NCBI GenBank assembly: GCA_003131365.1
Contig: PKVB01000223.1
Coordinates: forward strand, 1 to 5,137
DNA: 5,137 bases
Origin: Gemmatimonadota bacterium
GTDB taxonomy: Bacteria; Gemmatimonadota; Gemmatimonadetes; Gemmatimonadales; Gemmatimonadaceae
Reading direction: 5' to 3'
Shown here: positions 1 to 5,137 of the stretch, in pieces
Numbering within the stretch: the stretch's first letter is position 1
How the letters are laid out: every line of letters begins with the position of its first letter
Notes under the pieces: generated by a model
The model's input: the letters and a program-made list of their open reading frames with translations, nothing else
Told to the model about the DNA's origin: nothing
The model's database searches: none
Translations under genes and position numbers: made by a program

Positions 1-503
1 TCCTCGGGACGAAGGACGTCACACTCGTTGATCCCGAAAAGCTGGACGCGAAATCAACCGTCGCGGGAGGTGCGAAGGACTTCTGGTACTTCTTCGCCTG
101 GGATGGATTCCGTCCGCGGCCGCAGGGACTCGATCAGCCGGTGACCTTCCCTGGCGACAGCGTGCCCACTGACTCGCTGGCGGCGAGCTCCACCGCTCCG
201 ACCACCCCTGTACCGGTCACACCCGGCGCGACGGACACTGCCAAGGCCGGCGTTCCTCCGGGAGCGAATCCGCCCTCGACCGGATTCACGGTCCAGTTTG
301 CGGCGCTCCTCACCGAGGACAAGGCGCAGCAGCTCGCGGCCACCATCAAGGTCGCCGGCAATTCCGCGCACGTCGTGTCCACGACCACCGCCGGCTCGCC
401 GATTTTCCGCGTGGTAATGGGACCGTTCGCGTCGAAGGACGAAGCCGAGAAAATAGCCCGCGCGTCGAGGCGAGAGTACTGGATTTACGAGGGCTCCCCT
501 TGA
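1..503 (+). CDS. SPOR domain-containing protein, 3' part (5' end outside window)
   Basis: The frame is open from base 3 to the TGA at 501-503, giving 166 residues of the C-terminal part. Residues 1-46 of this fragment include an aromatic patch (FWYFFAWDGF, about 31-40) that I do not recognise. Residues about 57-93 are a Pro/Thr/Ala/Ser-rich linker. Residues about 94-163 look like a SPOR domain: an opening strand FTVQFAAL, a helix with KAQQLAATIK, then FRVVMGPFASKDEAEKIA, the typical R-V-x-x-G-P-F followed by a helix. SPOR domains bind denuded glycan strands of septal peptidoglycan in the periplasm, so an exported or membrane-anchored protein is likely. A GTG at 141 could start a 120-residue version, but it would drop the aromatic segment, which reads as coding, and would have no signal peptide, so I take the true start to lie upstream. 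It overlaps the next gene by four bases. The SPOR call is fairly firm; the role of the rest is unknown. Confidence 0.85.
   Translation, partial: LGTKDVTLVDPEKLDAKSTVAGGAKDFWYFFAWDGFRPRPQGLDQPVTFPGDSVPTDSLAASSTAPTTPVPVTPGATDTAKAGVPPGANPPSTGFTVQFAALLTEDKAQQLAATIKVAGNSAHVVSTTTAGSPIFRVVMGPFASKDEAEKIARASRREYWIYEGSP
489..493 (+). promoter_or_regulatory. Ribosome binding site for the 447-residue SPOR-type membrane protein
   Basis: GAGGG lies six bases before the TTG at 500. This spacing is good and supports the unusual TTG start over in-frame candidates further in, such as TTG at 569 or ATG at 695. The site lies within the last codons of the preceding gene, which suits translational coupling across the TTGA overlap. 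Confidence 0.65.
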
Positions 504-1843
504 ACCGGCCTGTCTCCGCCGGACGTCCAGTAGCTTGGGAAGACGCCGGACGGCAGATCGCATTACTGTTGGGCAGTTATTCCGCCGTAGTCGTAACATC
601 CTCCGATTCTGTTGCCGGCGCTCACGTTGCTCTCGGCATTGCCCGAGCAGAGGCAACCCGTAGACGCGTCATCGTAGGAGACCTTGTCGGCGACATGCCG
701 TCACTGCGCTCTCTCGTCAAGGACGAAGATCCCCACGGCATCACCGACAGCTTTCTCTACGGCGTGTCGCTCAACAAGATCGGCTACCCGGTGGAAGGGA
801 CCGAGAACCTCTATATCATGCCGAGCGGAACTGATCCACTGATCGACGAGGAAATACTCCGCAGCGCGAGGTGGACAAAACTGGCCGCCGACTTCGGCGA
901 CGCGGGCGGGCTTCTGCTTCTCGTCGCGCCCAGCGATGCACGTGGACTGGGCGATCTCATTGAGCGGGTCGATGGAGCGGTGCTGGTCAAGGACGCGAAT
1001 CTCCCAGCCGCGCCGTCCGCGTTGATACTCGCGCGCGTCGCGTCGCCGACGCCCACGCTCAAGATTCCGCTGCACAGGATTGCCGAGCGCGCGGCCAGTT
1101 GGAAGATTACCGAGCGCGCGGCCACCTGGAAGCAGCACCGTTGGTTTTATCCCGCGGTCGGCCTCATCGTGTTTGTCCTGATCGCGTCGCTGGGGCTGGC
1201 TCTCATGCTGGCTCGGGTTGGACGGTCCGCGCGTTTGCCAGCGCCGGTACCTGTGGCAGCCAAGCCCGTGCCCCCTCCCACGCCTCCTCCGCCGCGGCCG
1301 GCCCCGGAGACGCTCCACGTTGCCCCGCCCGCAAATGTCAATGACTCGGCGTCGGCAGCGGCTTTCACCGTGGAAATGCTGGTCGCAAACACGGCCGAAG
1401 GTGCTAACTTGTTCGTCAGGAAAAATGGTGCGGCGCTTCCAGCCGCCGCCGTGTCGCCTGTTCCAATTGACCCGGAGCTATCTACATGGTACAAGGTGAC
1501 CGCGGGCGCCTACACCAGGAAATATCAGGCTGACTCATTGCTGTTCGCTTTGCGGAAATCGGGCGTCCTCACGGATTCCGCCGGGAGCGTCACGACGACG
1601 CCTCTCGCGCTGGTAATTGACAGTGTCCCGAGTCAGGGCGGCATTGTCGATGCACTTCACGCGGCGGTCGAGAAGTACACGACTCGCGGGCTGTCGGTCT
1701 ACGCTTTGATGCAGGAAGACGGAGGCGCTCTGATCTACGCGGGCGCCTTTGCGAGAGCCGATCAGTCGGCCGGACTTGTCAGGACACTGCGCGGTGCGGG
1801 GTTGAATCCCGTACTCGTTTATCGAACAGGGAGAGCGCCTTAG
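500..1843 (+). CDS. Membrane protein: degenerate CpsD/ParA-like domain, one TM helix, tandem SPOR-like repeats
   Basis: This encodes 447 residues from a TTG start overlapping the upstream TGA. Residues about 17-165 follow the layout of CpsD-type BY-kinase/ParA ATPases. VVVTSSDSVAGAHVALGIA (30-48) sits where the P-loop should be, VIVGDLVGDMPSL (57-69) matches the A' strand, and GITDSFLYGVSL plus NLYIMPSG (about 80-110) match the segments that follow. LLLLVAP (138-144) sits at Walker B and RVDGAVLV (156-163) follows. The P-loop GK[S/T] and the Walker B aspartate are absent; one A' aspartate (D61) remains. Catalysis is therefore unlikely, and a binding or scaffold role is inferred. A near-exact 9-residue tandem repeat (194-211) precedes a TM helix (about 216-238). 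A Pro-rich linker (about 247-277) leads to two SPOR-like units, about 288-357 (with TWYKVTAGAYTRKYQADSLL) and about 368-443 (with ALIYAGAFARADQSAGLV). The likely topology is N-terminus inside, C-terminus in the periplasm. The product probably works at the septum or envelope. The family assignment rests on motif layout only. Confidence 0.9.
   Translation: MNRPVSAGRPVAWEDAGRQIALLLGSYSAVVVTSSDSVAGAHVALGIARAEATRRRVIVGDLVGDMPSLRSLVKDEDPHGITDSFLYGVSLNKIGYPVEGTENLYIMPSGTDPLIDEEILRSARWTKLAADFGDAGGLLLLVAPSDARGLGDLIERVDGAVLVKDANLPAAPSALILARVASPTPTLKIPLHRIAERAASWKITERAATWKQHRWFYPAVGLIVFVLIASLGLALMLARVGRSARLPAPVPVAAKPVPPPTPPPPRPAPETLHVAPPANVNDSASAAAFTVEMLVANTAEGANLFVRKNGAALPAAAVSPVPIDPELSTWYKVTAGAYTRKYQADSLLFALRKSGVLTDSAGSVTTTPLALVIDSVPSQGGIVDALHAAVEKYTTRGLSVYALMQEDGGALIYAGAFARADQSAGLVRTLRGAGLNPVLVYRTGRAP
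1079..1132 (+). repeat. 27-bp in-frame tandem duplication, two copies
   Basis: Bases 1079-1105 and 1106-1132 match at 24 of 27 positions. They encode IAERAASWK followed by ITERAATWK, residues 194-211 of the membrane protein. All differences are base substitutions and the frame is kept. The repeat lies in the stretch between the ATPase-like domain and the transmembrane helix, where it would lengthen a basic, probably amphipathic helix. It looks like a fairly recent local duplication. Confidence 0.9.
1828..1835 (+). promoter_or_regulatory. Ribosome binding site for smc
   Basis: AGGGAGAG lies seven bases before the GTG at 1843, with the AGGGAG core nine bases away. It sits inside the last codons of the upstream gene. 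It supports the GTG that shares its first base with the upstream TAG stop, and that start gives the standard SMC N-terminus. Confidence 0.75.
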
Positions 1844-4800
1844 TGCGTTTATCGAAGCTCGAGATTCACGGATTCAAGTCGTTCGCTGATCACACCGAGA
1901 TGGTGTTCGAGGCGGGCGTGACCGCGATCGTCGGCCCCAATGGCTGCGGAAAGTCCAACGTCTCCGATGCCGTGCGGTGGGTGCTCGGCGAGCAGCGCGC
2001 GAAGACTCTTCGCGGCGCCAAGATGGAGGAAGTGATTTTCCAGGGATCGTCCGCGCGCCGGGCCGTCAACCTCGCGGAAGTTTCGCTGCACTTCGAGAAC
2101 GATGATGGCACGCTCGACATTCCTTTCCGCGAAGTGGTCATCACCAGGCGCCTGAGTCGATCGGGCGAAAGCGATTATTTTTTGAATGGGGCGGCATGTC
2201 GCCTTCGTGATATCCACGACATGGTCCGCGGCACCGGGCTGGGCGCCGATTCGGGTGTCGTGATCGAAGCAAGGATGGTGGACGCGCTGCTGAGCGACCG
2301 GCCCGACGATCGGAGAGAGCTGTTCGAGGAAGCGGCGGGAGTCGGGCTGTATCGAGACCGGAAGCGGAGTGCCGAACGACGTCTCGAGGAGACCACGACG
2401 GATCTCAGCCGCATTGACGATCTGATCGCGGAGGTGCAGAGCCAGGTTCGCTCTCTGTCCCGGCAGCGAAAGCGCGCCGAACGCTACACCGAGCTAACAG
2501 CCCGTCGGTTCACGCTCGAGGTCGCTCACGCGTCGCGCGAGATGGATGCGTGGCGCGGTGAGCTCGCGCGCCTCGAGGAGCGCGTCACGCTGCTGCGCTC
2601 CGAAGTCCCCGCAGAAGAGGAGCGTCTCCGCGGCGCCGAAGCGTCGCGCGACGCGGCGCTGAGCGAGAGAACTAGCGGTGAAGCGCGCCGCACCGAGCTG
2701 GCGAGATTGGTCTCGGACCAGCGCGAGAGCACGCAGGCACTACGGGGCGAAATCGCGGTTGCGGAAGAGAGATTGCGGAATGCCATGTCCCGTCGCGAGC
2801 GCGCCGAAGAGGAGCGCCGCGAAGGCGATGCGATTGCTGGTCGCGTGAGCGGCGAGCTCGAGCGCGCGTCCACCGAGCTGGCACAGCTGGGAACTGCCCT
2901 CCAGACCGCCGACGAAGCTCTCGGAGCTCACGCGCGCCGAGAGGAAGAGGTCCGCGCTGGTCTCAGCACGGCGCGCTTCAATCTCGAGCAGGGCGAGCTG
3001 GCGCTCCGCGAGCTGCGCGAAGAGCTGCACCGCGCCGATCTCGACCACCAGAGCGCGGAGCGCGAGCGTGACGAGCTCACCGTGAGGAGAGCGGCGCTCG
3101 AGACTGAGCAGACCCACCTTTTCGACGCGACCGAAACCGCTCGTAGAGATCTCGCAACAGCGGAAGACGCGGCCGCGATCGCGGCCGCCCGCGTCGCGGA
3201 GACGACCGGCATCGCCGACGACGCGCGGGATGCGCAGCACCAGGCGCGCGAGCGCGAGAGCGCGGCGCGCTCGGAGCTGCTGCGCGCCGACGAGCTGCAC
3301 ACAGCCTTGAGCGCGAAGCTCAACGCGCTCGAGGGGCTGGAAAGAGAGCGCGTCGGCCTGGCCCCCGCCGCGGCGCGCCTGCTCAAGGAGCGTGGCATTT
3401 TCGGCGAAGGCGCGATACTCGGCCCTCTCAGCGATTTCATGAGCACCGACGCGAGCTCGGCCGGGCTCGTAGAGAAATTCCTGGGCCCGACGGTGAACGC
3501 CGTTCTCATTCGCGACAGAATTGTGGGCGAGGCCGTGCGCGCGTGGCACGCTTCGACCGCGCCAGGTCCGCTGCTGCTCTTGCCCGTCAATTCCGAGAAT
3601 GGCGAACCGCCTGAGATTCCGGTCGGCGCATCGGGTCTCGCCGCACTCGTCGAGTCGACGTTGCCGGCGAGCGGGTGGGTGCGCTCGCTGCTCGGGCGCG
3701 TGACCTCGATGGAAAGCGGGACTGCATTCGTTGACTCGCGCGGTGCGATCTGGCTGCCGGCAGCGGAATCCGGTCCCGGACCGCTCCGCCGCCGCGCTGA
3801 GATCACAGAGCTGAAGCAGGCCGTTGCAAACAGCGCGTCCGCCCGCCACGGCGCCGTCGCTGCCGCCGAGTCTGAGCGCGCGGCGCTGGCATCGGCCGAG
3901 CGCGCTGCGATCGTCGCGCACGAGGCGGCGTCACAGGCAGCGCGCGAGAACGCGGACGCAGCCGATCGCTCGGCCTCGCTCGCAAGGCAGCACCAGCGCG
4001 CCGCCCGGGAGGCGGCGGAAGCACGGGGTTTGATCGAGAGACTGGCCGAGCGAGTAGCAGCCACGATCACGCGAATCGAGTCGGTCGCGACGAGCGCCCG
4101 CGAGATCGAAGCCCGAATCGCAGTGCGTGAAGCGGCCGTCGCTGGCTCGCGCGAGATGCTCTCCACCGCCGAGCACACGCAGGACGAAGCTCGGGAGCAG
4201 CGCACGGCCAGCCAGATCCGGCGCGCCCAGGCACAGGCACAGCTCGAAGTGGCGTCGGACCGCGAGCGTCACCTGAGCGAGGAGTTCGCATCGGCCTCTG
4301 GCCGGCTCGAGTCGCTCCAACTCGAGCTCACCACACTCTCCACCGCCGATGCCCAGCTCACCGAACAGGTCACCCATTGGCAAAGCGACCTCGACGCGAG
4401 GCACGCGACGCTCGAGGACGCGGAGCAGAAGCTGGTCGACGCCGAGCGCTCGGTTCGCCAGGTGGACGAGCGCCTCGCGAGCGACGAGCATGGTCTCGTC
4501 GAGATGCGGCGTCACTCGTCGGCGCTGAGCGAAGAGCTGCACTCGGCGGAGTTGCGTTACACCGAGCTCTCGGGCCGCCGAGCGGCGATTCGCGAGCGGC
4601 TGGAAGCAGAGTGGAAAAAGCCAGTCGATGAATTGCTCGCCGGCGCGGAATCGCTGGAGCTGGATGATGAAACGCTTCGCGCGGAGGCGGCGCTGGTTCG
4701 CGAGCAGCTGGATGCTCTCGGTCCCGTCAATCCGCTCGCGATCGAGGAGCACGATGAAGAGACGAAGCGCCTCAGCTTCCTCACCACGCAGCGCGACGAT

Positions 4801-5137
4801 CTCAACTCCGCAAAGAGCTCGCTTCACCAGGCGATCCGCGAGATCGACACGACGGCTCGAGACCTCTTCCTTCAGACATTCGTCCAGGTGCGCGAGAATT
4901 TCCGGAACATCTTCATGACGCTGTTCGGCGGCGGCGAGTGCGATCTGCGCCTGGAAAACCCGGAAAAGCCGCTCGAGGGCGACATCGAGATCCACGCTTC
5001 TCCGCGCGGCAAGCGCACGCAGAGAATCCACCTGCTCTCGAGCGGCGAGAAGGCACTGGTGGCGCTGTCGCTGCTCTTTGGAATATTCCTCACCAAGCCG
5101 AGCCCCTTCTGCCTGCTCGACGAAGTGGACGCGCCGC
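1843..5137 (+). CDS. smc: Chromosome segregation/condensation ATPase SMC (3' end outside window)
   Basis: SMC forms a homodimer that, with ScpA and ScpB, loads on DNA and organises and segregates the chromosome using ATP. The frame is open from GTG 1843 to the window end, 1098 codons, so about 80-100 residues of a usual ~1170-1190 are missing. The start VRLSKLEIHGFKSFADHT is canonical. Other head features are Walker A GPNGCGKS (31-38), the R-loop arginine R57 in LRGAKMEEVIFQGS, and RRELFEEAAGVGLYRDRK (157-174). Residues about 170-515 are coiled coil rich in Glu, Arg, Ala and Leu, about 518-648 are the hinge (GAILGPLSDFM onwards), and about 650-1005 are the return coil with LGPVNPLAIEEH (959-970). 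The C-terminal head has FRNIFMTLFGGGECDLRL (1020-1037), signature LSSGEKAL (1065-1072) and Walker B FCLLDEVDAP (1089-1098), with catalytic E1094. Oddities: the Q-loop glutamine is replaced (IEARMV, 141-146), the signature has Ser for the first Gly, and the hinge is short and lacks the paired-glycine motif. Long minus-strand open frames across the arms are codon-bias shadows. Confidence 0.97.
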   Translation, partial: MRLSKLEIHGFKSFADHTEMVFEAGVTAIVGPNGCGKSNVSDAVRWVLGEQRAKTLRGAKMEEVIFQGSSARRAVNLAEVSLHFENDDGTLDIPFREVVITRRLSRSGESDYFLNGAACRLRDIHDMVRGTGLGADSGVVIEARMVDALLSDRPDDRRELFEEAAGVGLYRDRKRSAERRLEETTTDLSRIDDLIAEVQSQVRSLSRQRKRAERYTELTARRFTLEVAHASREMDAWRGELARLEERVTLLRSEVPAEEERLRGAEASRDAALSERTSGEARRTELARLVSDQRESTQALRGEIAVAEERLRNAMSRRERAEEERREGDAIAGRVSGELERASTELAQLGTALQTADEALGAHARREEEVRAGLSTARFNLEQGELALRELREELHRADLDHQSAERERDELTVRRAALETEQTHLFDATETARRDLATAEDAAAIAAARVAETTGIADDARDAQHQARERESAARSELLRADELHTALSAKLNALEGLERERVGLAPAAARLLKERGIFGEGAILGPLSDFMSTDASSAGLVEKFLGPTVNAVLIRDRIVGEAVRAWHASTAPGPLLLLPVNSENGEPPEIPVGASGLAALVESTLPASGWVRSLLGRVTSMESGTAFVDSRGAIWLPAAESGPGPLRRRAEITELKQAVANSASARHGAVAAAESERAALASAERAAIVAHEAASQAARENADAADRSASLARQHQRAAREAAEARGLIERLAERVAATITRIESVATSAREIEARIAVREAAVAGSREMLSTAEHTQDEAREQRTASQIRRAQAQAQLEVASDRERHLSEEFASASGRLESLQLELTTLSTADAQLTEQVTHWQSDLDARHATLEDAEQKLVDAERSVRQVDERLASDEHGLVEMRRHSSALSEELHSAELRYTELSGRRAAIRERLEAEWKKPVDELLAGAESLELDDETLRAEAALVREQLDALGPVNPLAIEEHDEETKRLSFLTTQRDDLNSAKSSLHQAIREIDTTARDLFLQTFVQVRENFRNIFMTLFGGGECDLRLENPEKPLEGDIEIHASPRGKRTQRIHLLSSGEKALVALSLLFGIFLTKPSPFCLLDEVDAP
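3169..3188. repeat. Perfect 20-bp GC-rich palindrome inside smc
   Basis: The 20 bases equal their own reverse complement. They consist of two GCGGCCGC octamers flanking a central GATC, which also forms GCGATCGC at the centre. In the smc frame they encode most of AAAIAAA (residues 443-449) in the N-terminal coiled-coil arm. The match stops at both ends, since the flanking bases are C and C. Alanine codon bias plus a symmetric peptide can produce this by chance, so no function is claimed. Confidence 0.85.

Noticed and set aside
141..503. GTG at 141 as the start of gene 1
   Set aside because: An AGGGA lies 12 bases upstream, a loose fit. The frame is open and coding-like further upstream, and a 120-residue product would have a SPOR domain with no export signal.
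569..599. Possible internal promoter (TTGGGC, then TAACAT) in a slightly AT-richer patch
   Set aside because: The spacer is 19 bases and both boxes match poorly. The genes overlap as an operon, so there is no need for a promoter here.
54..1494. Minus-strand open frames opposite the SPOR genes (54-656, 701-1318, 811-1125, 1147-1494)
   Set aside because: These have Arg- or Ala/Ser-rich composition and no motif, and lie opposite genes with clear domain content. They are shadows of GC-rich coding sequence.
1849..2884. Minus-strand open frames opposite the SMC N-terminal head and arm
   Set aside because: The plus strand carries unmistakable SMC head motifs here, and the minus-strand products are low complexity.
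1099..4918. Short plus-strand open frames in other phases (1099-1344, 1218-1499, 3521-3703, 3824-4033, 4377-4631, 4628-4918)
   Set aside because: All are embedded in the two larger genes, are out of frame with them, are Arg/Ser/Pro/Ala-rich, and show no domain or convincing ribosome binding site.
2740..5031. Long minus-strand open frames opposite smc (2740-3921, 2928-4205, 3931-5031)
   Set aside because: They lie wholly opposite a clear smc gene. They are Arg/Ser/Ala/Leu-rich with no recognisable domain, and the first two overlap each other in different frames. GAG, GCG and CGC-rich coiled-coil codons on the plus strand leave few stops on the other strand.

Overview
The window is a compact, GC-rich bacterial stretch (roughly 60-65% GC by eye). 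It holds three plus-strand genes packed head to tail with overlapping stop and start codons, so it reads as one operon. Both outer genes are cut by the window edges. Base composition, the heavy bias to G/C-ending codons and some lineage-like wording in the SMC head suggest a Gemmatimonadota-like soil or metagenomic bacterium. That placement is inference from protein style, not proof.

Region 1 (1-503) is the 3' end of a protein with a Pro/Thr/Ala-rich linker and a C-terminal SPOR domain, the family that binds septal, denuded peptidoglycan. Region 2 (500-1843) encodes a 447-residue membrane protein. It has an N-terminal domain shaped like a CpsD/BY-kinase or ParA-type ATPase that has lost its nucleotide-binding residues, one transmembrane helix, a proline-rich linker and two SPOR-like repeats. 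Region 3 (1843-5137) is smc, the chromosome condensation ATPase, present from its GTG start to just past the Walker B motif. Only about the last 80-100 residues should be missing.

The junctions are tight: TTGA (500-503) links genes 1 and 2, and TAGTG (1841-1845) links genes 2 and 3. Each start has a good Shine-Dalgarno sequence inside the preceding gene. No intergenic promoter, terminator, RNA gene, insertion sequence or CRISPR is visible, and no gap exceeds a few bases. The arrangement couples envelope or septum-associated SPOR proteins to a chromosome segregation motor.

The points most worth a second look are in the proteins. SMC lacks the usual Q-loop glutamine, has LSSGE in place of LSGGE, and has a short hinge without the paired-glycine motif. 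The middle gene looks like a pseudo-ATPase fused through the membrane to peptidoglycan-binding-type domains.
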